Assembly (NCBI GenBank): GCA_025923175.1
Contig: JAICGL010000040.1
Span: forward strand, 1-13,864
Reading direction: 5' to 3'
Length of the DNA: 13,864 nucleotides
Source of the DNA: Acidimicrobiia bacterium
GTDB taxonomy: Bacteria; Actinomycetota; Acidimicrobiia; IMCC26256; BP-133
The notes under the pieces are model-generated. The model was not told the origin of the DNA, searched no databases, and saw only the letters and a program-made list of their open reading frames with translations. Below, one piece after another: positions 7,021 through 13,864 of the stretch. Position 1 is the first letter of the stretch; each line of letters begins with the position of its first letter. Both the position numbers and the translations under genes were made by a program.

Positions 7021-7238
7021 CCCGCCGGCCACCGCCGAGCGTCGAGCAGCTCTGGGAACAGGCTCTGGACGCAGATCCTTTGGTCGCTCTGCACGCCATT
7101 CACCAACTGCGGTTTCGACTCCGCCTGTGGGAGCACCAACTCGTCCAGGAATCCTGCCGTGCGGGTCACAGCTGGCGAGAACTGGCCGAGGCAGTCGGAA
7201 ACAGCGGAAATGAGCGCAATCGATCGGGAGCGCTCTAG
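7017..7238 (+). CDS. Small hypothetical protein with HTH-like segment
   Basis: This 73-residue frame begins with GTG at 7017 inside the end of the stress-protein gene (GTGA overlap), which suggests coupled translation. It is rich in Leu, Arg and Glu and looks helical throughout. The stretch RAGHSWRELAEAVGNS (48-63) resembles the first two helices of small actinobacterial HTH proteins, in which it is normally followed by a recognition helix. Here the tail NERNRSGAL does not resemble one, so the protein may be truncated or frameshifted at its end. It could be a small DNA-binding partner or regulator of the stress-protein unit. I do not recognise a named family. The overlap, composition and HTH-like segment make it more than a chance frame. 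Confidence 0.6.
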   Translation: MTRRPPPSVEQLWEQALDADPLVALHAIHQLRFRLRLWEHQLVQESCRAGHSWRELAEAVGNSGNERNRSGAL

Positions 7239-7338
7239 CCCTTCGTCAGTCCCTGCCGGGCCGGTGGTGGGAGCACTCGAGCCACCCCATTCGTGAAATT
7301 CGCCGTGCGATGCTGTTGTGGGTCGGTACGGTGGACGG

Positions 7339-9267
7339 GTGGGTTCCGCGCCGGAGGATCAGCGGCTGGGGGCCGGTTTGCTCCAGGTACTGCGGCTGCT
7401 GCCGGCGGTGAGCCTGACGGGCACGGTCGGCCTGCTGGCGCTCATGGCTCTCGCGGCGGTCCTACCCGTGGGTTTCGTGCTCGCCTCCGGCCACCTGGTG
7501 GGCTTGGCGCCGGCGGTGGTCGACGCCGGATTGGGATCGCCGGACGGGGCTGCGTTGCTGCGGACCCTGGCGGTTGTGTCGGCGTTGTATCTGGGACACC
7601 AGATCGTCGACCAGCTGAGCTTCGTGCACGGTCAGAATCTCGGCCGGCGCCTCGACTCCCTGCTGCGGGAGCGGACGGTCGAGGCCTGCATGGGCCCGCC
7701 CGGAATCGCTCATCTCGAGGAGCAGCGCAACCTCGACGCCGTAAGTCTGGCCCGCAATCCCTCCCCAGGCATGTTCGTCCCCGGAGGAGTCGTGCTGGGG
7801 CTCGGTGTCATGCTGCCACCCCGTCTGGCCGTGCTCGGCTCCGCCCTGGTCGTGGCCACCTTCTCGCCGTGGCTGGCGGCCCTGCTCCTCCTGGGCTGCG
7901 CAATCAGCTTCGCCGGGCTCGTCCGCTACTTCTTCGTCCAGGTCAAGGCGGGCCTGGCCGGTCATGGCGACCTGCGGCGGGCGATGTATTTCCGGGATCT
8001 CGCCGTCACCCCGCCGGCAGCGAAAGAGGTCAGGGTGTTCGGGCTGGTGGAGTGGCTCGGCGACCGCTACGACGCCGCCTGGCGGGAGGCGATGTCCCCC
8101 ACGTGGGCGCAGCGTCGGGGGAGTCGGGCGAGCGTAACGGTCGCCATCGTGGCCGTCGGAGGGATCATGGGTGCAGGTCTCGCCGCCGTCGGATTGGCGG
8201 GCGCCGACGGTTCGCTGTCGCTGGAGCGGGTGGCGGTCCTCGTGGTCGCCGTCCGTCAAACACTCACCCTGTACCTCGACCAAAACGACCTGGCCGTGGT
8301 CTACGGGGCGGCGACAGTCCCGGCGCTTCTCTCCCTCCACGAGCGGATGGGTCGATCGGCGCACCGAGTCCCCGCGCCGGCCGTCGGCACGGTGAGCGGG
8401 GAGGACGCGCCGCCTGCGGTCGCCGGCCTCCCGGCCCAGGCGGTGCGCTTTGAGGGCGTCGAGTTCACCTATCCGGGAGCGTCCCGGCCGGTGCTCGCCG
8501 ACTTCGACCTGGAGATCCCCGCCGGCCAGCGCTTGGCCGTGGTGGGGCCCAACGGTGCTGGCAAGACGACGCTGATCAAGCTCCTGACCGGGCTGTACAC
8601 CCCGACCGGCGGGCGGATCACGATCGACGGGACCGATCTCGCCGACATCGACCCGGCCGGTTGGCGGCACTGCGTCTCGGTCCTCTTCCAGGACTACGTC
8701 CGCTACGAGCTGACCGCCGCCGACAACGTCCGCTTCGGCGCCGTCCACGCCGTCGAACCCGGCGACGAGGCCGCGCTCGGCCGGGCGGCCCAGCGAGCCG
8801 GAGCCGAGGAGGTACTCGCCCGCCTCCCCCTGGGATGGGACACGGTCCTGTCCCGGTCCGTCGAGGGCGGGGTTGGCCTATCGGGCGGCCAGTGGCAGCG
8901 CATCGCCCTCGCCCGAGCGCTCCTCGCCCTCGACACCGGCGCCCGGCTCCTCATCCTCGACGAACCGACGGCCAACCTCGATGTGCGGGCCGAGGCCCGC
9001 GTCTACAGCCGGCTCTTCGACCTGACCGCGGCTCGCGCTTTCCAACCGGCTGTTGGCCGGTCTCCGATCGGTGGCGAGGCACCGGTCACCACGGTCGTGG
9101 TCTCGCACCGGTTCGCCACCGTGCGGCGGGCTGACCGCATCGTCGTCGTGGACGGGGGGCGGGTGATCGAGGACGGCAACCACGCCGACCTCCTCGCCGT
9201 CGACGGCCGCTACGCCACCATGTTCCGCCTCCAGGCCGCCCGGTTCGGGCCCCCCGACGATGCGTGA
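7339..9267 (+). CDS. ABC exporter half-transporter, TMD-NBD fusion (first of pair)
   Basis: About 642 residues. The first 350 form a membrane domain with several helices; the rest is the ATPase domain. All ATPase motifs are standard: Walker A GPNGAGKTT (403-411), Q-loop Gln451 in LFQDYVRYEL, signature LSGGQ (514-518), Walker B LLILDEP with Asp541 and Glu542, and H-loop His590 in VSHRF. It should power export of an unidentified substrate through a heterodimer with the next gene, which it overlaps by 8 bases. No Shine-Dalgarno is evident. I prefer the GTG at 7339, since TACGGT lies six bases before it and fits a -10 box for a leaderless transcript; the GTG at 7318 is in frame and equally possible. 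The pair resembles the bacterial MsbA/multidrug and peptide exporters, but there is no peptidase domain and no precursor gene next to it. Confidence 0.92.
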   Translation: MGSAPEDQRLGAGLLQVLRLLPAVSLTGTVGLLALMALAAVLPVGFVLASGHLVGLAPAVVDAGLGSPDGAALLRTLAVVSALYLGHQIVDQLSFVHGQNLGRRLDSLLRERTVEACMGPPGIAHLEEQRNLDAVSLARNPSPGMFVPGGVVLGLGVMLPPRLAVLGSALVVATFSPWLAALLLLGCAISFAGLVRYFFVQVKAGLAGHGDLRRAMYFRDLAVTPPAAKEVRVFGLVEWLGDRYDAAWREAMSPTWAQRRGSRASVTVAIVAVGGIMGAGLAAVGLAGADGSLSLERVAVLVVAVRQTLTLYLDQNDLAVVYGAATVPALLSLHERMGRSAHRVPAPAVGTVSGEDAPPAVAGLPAQAVRFEGVEFTYPGASRPVLADFDLEIPAGQRLAVVGPNGAGKTTLIKLLTGLYTPTGGRITIDGTDLADIDPAGWRHCVSVLFQDYVRYELTAADNVRFGAVHAVEPGDEAALGRAAQRAGAEEVLARLPLGWDTVLSRSVEGGVGLSGGQWQRIALARALLALDTGARLLILDEPTANLDVRAEARVYSRLFDLTAARAFQPAVGRSPIGGEAPVTTVVVSHRFATVRRADRIVVVDGGRVIEDGNHADLLAVDGRYATMFRLQAARFGPPDDA

Positions 9268-11062
9268 GTGGCGCCGGGCCGTCGTCGCCGTCGTCGGGTT
9301 GGCCTTCGCCGCCGACCGGCGCCGGGCGTGGTTCGCCGTGGTGGCCTGGCCGATCTGCGGTGTCCTCGGCACCTTCTCCTCGCTGTGGCTCAAGCTTCTC
9401 GTCGACGGGGCCGCCGGCGGCGACCGACGCCAGGTGCTGGTCGCCGCCGGGCTCGTCGCCGTGAGTGCCTCGGTCGCCCTGTCGGGGTTCTTCATCTCCC
9501 TGACGGCCATGACGCGGGTGCGTGAGGAAGTGGACCGGGAGATCGACAAGCGCCTCATCGCGCTGACGGGCGGCGTCCTCGGCGTTGCGCACCAGGAGAA
9601 CCCGGAGTACCTCGACCGCCTCGAGCTGCTACGGACCGGCCGGGGTGAGCTGGCCGATGTGGTCAGTGCCCTGAGCTCCTTCTTGTTGTTCGCCCTCCGC
9701 ATCCTCGTCACCAGTGCCCTGCTCGTGAGCGTGTTCCCCGGTCTCCTCGTGCTTCCCGTCTTCGCGTTGCCCTCGCTCGTCCTCACCGGACGCGCTCAAC
9801 GTTTGATCCAGCACGCCGAGGAGCGGACGGCGGCGGATCAGCGCCGGGCCTTGCACCTCTTCGACCTCGCCACTGGACCCTCCCCGGCCAAGGAGCTCCG
9901 AATCTTCGGCCTCGAGTCCACCATCGCCCAGCGACATCGGGACCTCCGCCGAGCCGTCGACCGGCAGATCGCCAAAGCCCGGACGGCGGCCGCCGTGCGG
10001 GAAGCCGCGGGGCTGCTCGTCTTCGGCGCCGGCTACGTCCTGGCCGTCGGTCTTGCCGTCCGGGAAGCGGCCGCCGGGCGGGCCACGGCCGGCGACCTGG
10101 TCCTCGCGCTCACAGCCGCCGCCGGGGTGCGCGATCAGGTTGGAGGGCTGGCGTGGACCGTCGGCTCGCTGGCTGCGGGCAAGAAGGCGGTGGGCCGGTA
10201 CCTGTGGCTCGTCGACCACGCCGAGGTCGTCCGCCGCGACGCGCAGGCACCCGGGAGCGGTCCGCCCATGCTGGCGCCAGATCGTCTGGCCGACGGCATC
10301 CGGCTCTCGGGAGTGGGGTTCCGCTACAGCGCCGACCAGCCGGCCGCGCTCCGAGACGTCGACCTCCACCTACGTGCCGGCAGCGTTGTGGCGGTGGTCG
10401 GTGAGAACGGGGCCGGGAAGTCCACGCTGGTGAAACTCCTCGCCCGTCTCTACGAACCGACCTCCGGCCACCTCGAAGTCGACGGGATCCCGCTGCGCCG
10501 CATCGACCCTGCCAGTTGGCGAGCCCGCATCTCCGCCGGCTTCGAGGACTTCGTCAGCTACGAACTGCTCCTTCGGGAGGCCGTGGGCATCGGGAACGTC
10601 GCGGCCGTTGATGACGACCGGGCGGTCACCCGAGCGCTGCACCACGCCGGAGCCGACGAGATCCCCGATCAGCTCCCAGACGGGCTGGCCACTCCGCTGG
10701 GGACCAGTTGGGAGGGCGCCACCGACCTGTCCCGGGGTCAATGGCAGAAGGTCGCCCTGGCCCGGGCCATGATGCGCGAGGAGCCTCTCCTGCTGCTCCT
10801 CGACGAGCCGACCGCCGCCCTCGACGCGGAGACGGAACACGCCCTCTTCGAACGCTATGCCGCTGCTGCCCGCGCTGCCGGCGGGCGGAGCGGCGCCATC
10901 ACCATCCTCGTCTCCCACCGATTCTCGACCGTGCGGATGGCCGACCTCATCATCGTCATCGCTGGCGGCCGGATCGTAGAGGCCGGCACCCACGCCCACC
11001 TCCTGGCCCGTGGCGGCCTCTACGCAGAACTCTACGAAGTCCAAGCCGAGGGATATCGATAG
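9260..11062 (+). CDS. ABC exporter half-transporter, TMD-NBD fusion (second of pair)
   Basis: 600 residues with an N-terminal membrane domain (to about 320) and a C-terminal ATPase domain. Walker A is GENGAGKST (381-389), Walker B LLLLDEP with Asp515 and Glu516, and H-loop His553 in VSHRF. Two motifs differ from its partner: the Q-loop position holds Glu429 (GFEDFVSYEL against LFQDYVRYEL), and the signature is LSRGQ (490-494). The catalytic Glu and the His switch are kept, so it is not a typical dead site, though the two ATP sites of the heterodimer should be unequal. The ATG at 9260 overlaps the end of the first transporter gene by 8 bases, so the two are almost certainly co-translated and assemble together in the cytoplasmic membrane. 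Substrate unknown; lipid, peptide or drug export are all possible. Confidence 0.93.
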   Translation: MREWRRAVVAVVGLAFAADRRRAWFAVVAWPICGVLGTFSSLWLKLLVDGAAGGDRRQVLVAAGLVAVSASVALSGFFISLTAMTRVREEVDREIDKRLIALTGGVLGVAHQENPEYLDRLELLRTGRGELADVVSALSSFLLFALRILVTSALLVSVFPGLLVLPVFALPSLVLTGRAQRLIQHAEERTAADQRRALHLFDLATGPSPAKELRIFGLESTIAQRHRDLRRAVDRQIAKARTAAAVREAAGLLVFGAGYVLAVGLAVREAAAGRATAGDLVLALTAAAGVRDQVGGLAWTVGSLAAGKKAVGRYLWLVDHAEVVRRDAQAPGSGPPMLAPDRLADGIRLSGVGFRYSADQPAALRDVDLHLRAGSVVAVVGENGAGKSTLVKLLARLYEPTSGHLEVDGIPLRRIDPASWRARISAGFEDFVSYELLLREAVGIGNVAAVDDDRAVTRALHHAGADEIPDQLPDGLATPLGTSWEGATDLSRGQWQKVALARAMMREEPLLLLLDEPTAALDAETEHALFERYAAAARAAGGRSGAITILVSHRFSTVRMADLIIVIAGGRIVEAGTHAHLLARGGLYAELYEVQAEGYR

Positions 11063-11676
11063 GCAGGGCTTGTCGGTTGCCCAATTAGGCCTCGAGGACG
11101 GCTATGGCCACCACCGGCCGGGCGGGCGGGGTGGCGCCGAGGGAGCCAAGGAAGAGCCGATCGGAGAAGTTGAAGATCCCTCCGTCCTCGCTCGAACGGT
11201 CCGGCGGCTGACCAACGACATGACGACGCAAATTCCCTCAACGCGGCTGGTGATCCGGGGGTGGGTTCGCCGACGACTGGGAATGGCCTACGTCCGCCTA
11301 CCCCTAGGGGAGACCTCGGGGCGGAATCAGTCGCTTTGCCACTCGGTTTGCCCGTAACGCTCGGTGGCGGCCGCCGGCAGGCCTCTCTCAACGCCCTTCG
11401 GGGAAGAAGACCGAACGGGCGGTTCACCGCGGTTTGTCAAGCAGGCGGCGCCGGAACGTGGGTTTGGGAGGGCCATGGGGCTTCGGCCGGAACGCGGTGA
11501 AGACCGTTCCGTCCGGTTCTCCGGGCTCATCCCCTCAAGGTTTGCGCCTTTCGCGCCGTAACACGTCGCGAAGGGATCCAACGGAACCGCCGCCCGCAAC
11601 CAATCGGTTCGACCCTCAAGCGATCGTGGGCATCATCGGCACCTTCGCCTTGCTCCACCCCACAGAAACGATCCCC
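11063..11676. other. 614-base stretch without a convincing gene
   Basis: Several short frames cross this stretch on both strands, but none has a ribosome-binding site, familiar motifs or ordinary amino-acid composition. It holds several possible structures. GCCACC/GGTGGC at 11107-11135 is a loose stem after the ABC genes and may end their transcript. CCCCTAGGGG at 11301-11310 is a perfect palindrome. GGAAC/GTTCC with an inner GGT/ACC around GAAG at 11489-11510 is a hairpin with a two-base bulge. The stretch probably contains the promoter and a long leader of the repeat-protein gene. I looked for common riboswitch cores and saw none. Confidence 0.45.
11301..11310. repeat. Perfect 10-base palindrome in the long intergenic region
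   Basis: CCCCTAGGGG reads the same on both strands with no spacer. It lies 366 bases before the start of the secreted repeat protein. It could be an operator for a dimeric regulator, but nothing else supports that. Confidence 0.35.
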
Positions 11677-12969
11677 GTGTCTCTCCGTGCTCGTGCTGCT
11701 CTGGCAGCCTTCGCCCTCGGGCTGAGCGGGATGGCCGGTGTGTTGACGCACCCACCCATCGCCTCGGCCGCCACCTCCTCCTCCGGCTACCTCATGGTTG
11801 ACCAGGCCGGCCACGTCTACCCCTTCGGCTCGGCCCCGTTCTGCGGCCACAGCGACATGGTGTTCTCCAACAAGGCCACCGACGTCGAGATCACCCCCAA
11901 CAACAAGGGCTACTGGATCCTGATCGACGGCGGCTTCGTCGACTTCGAGGACTGCGGAATGTCGGCAGACGACTTCCTGGCCTACGAGCACAACAACATC
12001 GTCTCCCTCGCCACCGGCGAGAAGGCCGTGTCCCTGTCGGCCCTGCCCGACGGCACCGGCTACTGGGTCTTCACCAACCGGGGCAGGGCCATCCCCTTCG
12101 GCAACGCCCAGTTCTACGGCGACATGGCCAGCACCCCGCTCAACGGCGCCATCCTCGGCTCCGTGGCCACGTCAACCGGCAAGGGCTACTGGATGGTCGG
12201 CTCTGATGGAGGCATCTTCTCCTTCGGTAACGCCAAGTTCTACGGCTCCATGGGCGGCAAGGTCCTCAACAAGCCAGTCATGTCCATGGCTCCCGACCCC
12301 GATGGCGTCGGCTACTGGCTCGTGGCCAGCGACGGCGGCATCTTCGCCTTCGACGCCCTCTTCAAGGGCTCGATGGGCGGCACGCCGCTCAACAAGCCGG
12401 TGTCGGGCATGGTGCCCGGGGCCAACGGCTACATGATGGTCGGCGAGGACGGCGGGATCTTCAGCTTCGGTGACGTTGCCTTCCTCGGCTCCCTCGGGGC
12501 CACGCCGCCGAGCTCGCCCATCCGGGCCGTCTCGCTGTGGACCGACGACGACGTCATCCTCGGAGGAGCGGGCACCCCCCCGCCGCCGCCCCCGCCGCCG
12601 AAGCCCGCGGCCGTCTGGGAATGGACGACTGTCGACCTCGACAGCAACGACCCCAACCACGACGTCTACGGCGACAGCGCCACCTCCCAGACCACGCCGT
12701 TCACGGTCAGCGGCCGGAACCAGGAGGTGTACACCTCCTGCACCGACAACGGCACCTACAGCTACGGCTGTCATTTCACCCTCAGGAACTACGCCACCGG
12801 CGCCTGGGAGGACGGCTGGTCGGTCGACGCCACAGCGACGACCGAGGTCCGCCAGCGTCACGTCGTCGTCGAACCCGGCACCTACTACATCGAGGGCAGC
12901 GAGTACGGCGACGCCACGATCTGGGTCGTCGGACTCGAGGACGAACGCTGCACCGCCAACTGCAGCTAG
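11677..12969 (+). CDS. Secreted six-repeat GYW/SDGGIF protein with proline-rich linker and C-terminal domain
   Basis: 430 residues from the GTG at 11677. A signal peptide is clear: Arg near the start, an Ala/Leu-rich core, and an A-S-A-A type cleavage site at about 30-32. Six repeats of about 40 residues begin at GY in positions 37, 78, 128, 170, 212 and 251. The best copies read GYWMVGSDGGIFSFGNAKFYG and then SMGG..LNKP; copies 1 and 2 are the most divergent. Such repeats are common in secreted Acidimicrobiia proteins and probably form a beta-propeller-like fold. A run of eight prolines (301-308) then leads to a C-terminal domain rich in Thr, Tyr and Asp with four Cys (355, 365, 425, 429) that may form disulfides outside the cell. 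No catalytic motif is seen, so binding or a surface-structure role is more likely than an enzyme. The frame is open upstream to 11434, but the signal peptide fixes the start; no Shine-Dalgarno is evident. Confidence 0.85.
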   Translation: MSLRARAALAAFALGLSGMAGVLTHPPIASAATSSSGYLMVDQAGHVYPFGSAPFCGHSDMVFSNKATDVEITPNNKGYWILIDGGFVDFEDCGMSADDFLAYEHNNIVSLATGEKAVSLSALPDGTGYWVFTNRGRAIPFGNAQFYGDMASTPLNGAILGSVATSTGKGYWMVGSDGGIFSFGNAKFYGSMGGKVLNKPVMSMAPDPDGVGYWLVASDGGIFAFDALFKGSMGGTPLNKPVSGMVPGANGYMMVGEDGGIFSFGDVAFLGSLGATPPSSPIRAVSLWTDDDVILGGAGTPPPPPPPPKPAAVWEWTTVDLDSNDPNHDVYGDSATSQTTPFTVSGRNQEVYTSCTDNGTYSYGCHFTLRNYATGAWEDGWSVDATATTEVRQRHVVVEPGTYYIEGSEYGDATIWVVGLEDERCTANCS

Positions 12970-12991
12970 CACCTCCGGGTAACCACGGTCG

Positions 12992-13011
12992 CGGGGCCCT
13001 TCGGGGCCCCG
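12992..13011 (+). terminator. GC hairpin with TTCG loop after the repeat-protein gene
   Basis: CGGGGCCC (12992-12999) pairs perfectly with GGGCCCCG (13004-13011) around a TTCG tetraloop, one of the most stable RNA loops known. It begins 23 bases after the stop of the repeat protein. No T-run follows, so it is either an actinobacterial-type terminator or a partial one that lets some transcription pass to the next gene. Confidence 0.65.
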
Positions 13012-13049
13012 ACGACCACCGGACCTCCCCCTCCAAGCCTCAACCGACA

Positions 13050-13066
13050 GGCTGAAATGCTCAGCC
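13050..13066 (+). promoter_or_regulatory. Small leader hairpin just before the ribosome-binding site
   Basis: GGCTGA (13050-13055) pairs with TCAGCC (13061-13066) around a five-base loop. It ends one base before the AAAAGGAA Shine-Dalgarno (13068-13075) of the small membrane protein. It may protect the message after processing or tune initiation; function is inferred only from position. Confidence 0.35.
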
Positions 13067-13081
13067 GAAAAGGAATCCCTC

Positions 13082-13366
13082 ATGCAGAACGCGTTCGCCA
13101 ACATGAACATCCCCCACTTCCTCCGCTGGATCTTGCTTCAGTTCGCCCTTGTCGGCGCCATGCTGCCGCTCTACATCCCGATGTTCATCTGGTCGGGGAA
13201 CATCCTGGCCAAGACGGGCTACCGCAAGATCGACCTGTTGTGGCTCTTCGTGCCGGTCGCCGGCACGATCGTCTTCACTCGGACCCAGTGGCGGTACTGC
13301 TCCAAGACCTGCTACTGGGAGACGACCGCTCCGGTCGCGCCCGTAGCCGCCCCGGTCGCGGCCTAA
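13082..13366 (+). CDS. Small membrane protein with two predicted TM helices
   Basis: 94 residues, with a good Shine-Dalgarno (AAAAGGAA, 13068-13075) six bases before the ATG. Two hydrophobic helices are predicted at about 16-38 and 51-66. They are joined by a short basic loop (AKTGYRKID), so the loop is probably cytoplasmic and both ends outside. After the second helix comes YCSKTCYW with a CxxxC pair (Cys73, Cys77), then a tail made of Ala, Pro and Val. I do not recognise the family. It lies between a secreted repeat protein and a putative lipoprotein, which suggests a cell-surface unit, though the hairpin at 12992-13011 may separate it from the first. The clean ribosome-binding site and amphipathic layout make it a convincing gene. 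Confidence 0.85.
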   Translation: MQNAFANMNIPHFLRWILLQFALVGAMLPLYIPMFIWSGNILAKTGYRKIDLLWLFVPVAGTIVFTRTQWRYCSKTCYWETTAPVAPVAAPVAA

Positions 13367-13369
13367 CTC

Positions 13370-13864
13370 GTGACCCGTCAGATCAAGGAGGCCGCGTTCT
13401 GCGGCCTCCTTGGCTGCGTGTTGGTTCTCGTCGGTAGCGGTTGCGTCCGCGAGAAGTCATTCATGCCCACCAAGTCCGACGGCGTCCCGGCCACGGTCAC
13501 CATGGTCGACCACGGTGTCGACCTCATGGCCGGCGAGAAGAACGGCCACCCTTGCCTCTCGCTGAGCATCGGCGGCCTGGCCCGGGGCGACCGCACCGAC
13601 ATGCACTCGTACACGTGCATGGACTCGAAGGACCAGCTCGTCACGAACCTCCTGATCAAGGACGGTTCGGAGCTGGCCGTCGCCGGAACCGTCGCCCTCT
13701 CGGTGGCCACTGTCACCGTCAACGGCCAGCCTGCTCCCCGGGACGGCCGCTACTTCCTGGTCGTGCTGCACACGATTCCCGACAGCGGCGTCACGGTCGT
13801 AGCCTCCGACAAGGACGGCCGCGTCGTGTCCAGCGAGGAGCACTCCAATGCGCTCATCACGAGC
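13370..13864 (+). CDS. Putative lipoprotein, 3' end outside window
   Basis: The frame is open from GTG 13370 to the right edge (165 codons) and has no stop, so the gene is incomplete. The N-terminus has Arg and Lys, a hydrophobic stretch (about 10-22) and a lipobox-like VGSGC with Cys25, which fits a secreted lipoprotein although Gly at -3 is not ideal. The rest is a mixed beta-like sequence with Cys residues in GHPCLSLSIGG and HSYTCMDSK, and alternating Val/Thr strands. I do not recognise the family. The start lies three bases after the stop of the small membrane gene and has no Shine-Dalgarno, so it would depend on coupling. An in-frame ATG at 13463 is the alternative, but it would lose the signal peptide. 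A perfect hairpin lies at codons 5-15 of the longer version. Confidence 0.75.
   Translation, partial: MTRQIKEAAFCGLLGCVLVLVGSGCVREKSFMPTKSDGVPATVTMVDHGVDLMAGEKNGHPCLSLSIGGLARGDRTDMHSYTCMDSKDQLVTNLLIKDGSELAVAGTVALSVATVTVNGQPAPRDGRYFLVVLHTIPDSGVTVVASDKDGRVVSSEEHSNALITS
13384..13412 (+). terminator. Perfect 12-bp hairpin at the lipoprotein 5' end
   Basis: CAAGGAGGCCGC (13384-13395) pairs without mismatch with GCGGCCTCCTTG (13401-13412) around a five-base loop, GTTCT. It begins 17 bases after the stop of the small membrane gene, just where a terminator would be expected, and moderately T-rich sequence follows. It also lies inside the predicted signal-peptide codons of the next gene, so it may work as an attenuator. 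Structure certain, role inferred. Confidence 0.6.

Noticed and set aside
6283..7249. TTCGTCAG occurring three times (6283-6292, 6494-6503, 7240-7249)
   Set aside because: An 8-9 base word with irregular spacing and no flanking similarity is too short to call a repeat or binding site.
7462..8748. Long minus-strand open frame opposite the first ABC gene
   Set aside because: The plus strand here encodes an unmistakable exporter with Walker motifs; the antisense product is low-complexity and lacks any domain.
11600..11620. GGTTCGACCC, similar to a tRNA T-loop
   Set aside because: The flanking bases do not pair into a T-stem, and no acceptor or anticodon arm is found around it.
11434..11676. N-terminal extension of the repeat protein from an upstream GTG
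   Set aside because: The extension is basic and low-complexity, and a clear signal peptide begins at 11677.

Overview
The window reads as GC-rich actinobacterial chromosome, most likely from the class Acidimicrobiia. The main clues are frequent GTG starts, an ANTAR response regulator, a DUF58/VWA gene pair arranged as in mycobacteria, and a secreted protein built from GYW..SDGGIF.FG repeats of a type common in Acidimicrobiia. The taxonomic call is inference from gene content; no rRNA, tRNA, CRISPR array, insertion sequence or phage gene was seen.

Left part (1-2842): the C-terminal part of a DUF58 protein runs in from the left edge. It overlaps by 4 bases a BatA-like VWA membrane protein that is broken by a one-base frameshift in a C run near 1160. 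An SDR oxidoreductase converges on this pair from the minus strand. Copper block (2755-4394, minus strand): a Tat-exported two-domain multicopper oxidase is followed by a lipoprotein cupredoxin, and the operon ends in two strong tandem hairpins.

Signalling block (4417-7238, plus strand): a six-TM HisKA_2 sensor kinase and an ANTAR response regulator overlap by 20 bases and are divergent from the copper operon. The kinase has a His-rich stretch after its first membrane helix, so a metal or redox link to the oxidase is an attractive but unproven idea. After a 335-base gap with an AT-rich island come a universal stress protein and a tiny HTH-like protein that overlaps it by 4 bases.

Export block (7339-11062): two half-transporters of the ABC exporter type overlap by 8 bases and very probably form a heterodimer. 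The second carries Glu at the Q-loop position and LSRGQ as signature. No obvious cargo gene lies beside them.

Surface block (11063-13864): a 614-base stretch without a convincing gene precedes a secreted six-repeat protein with a poly-proline linker. A GC hairpin with a TTCG loop, a 94-residue two-TM protein, and a putative lipoprotein running off the right edge follow. A perfect 12-bp hairpin lies just after that lipoprotein's likely start and may be the terminator of the small membrane gene.
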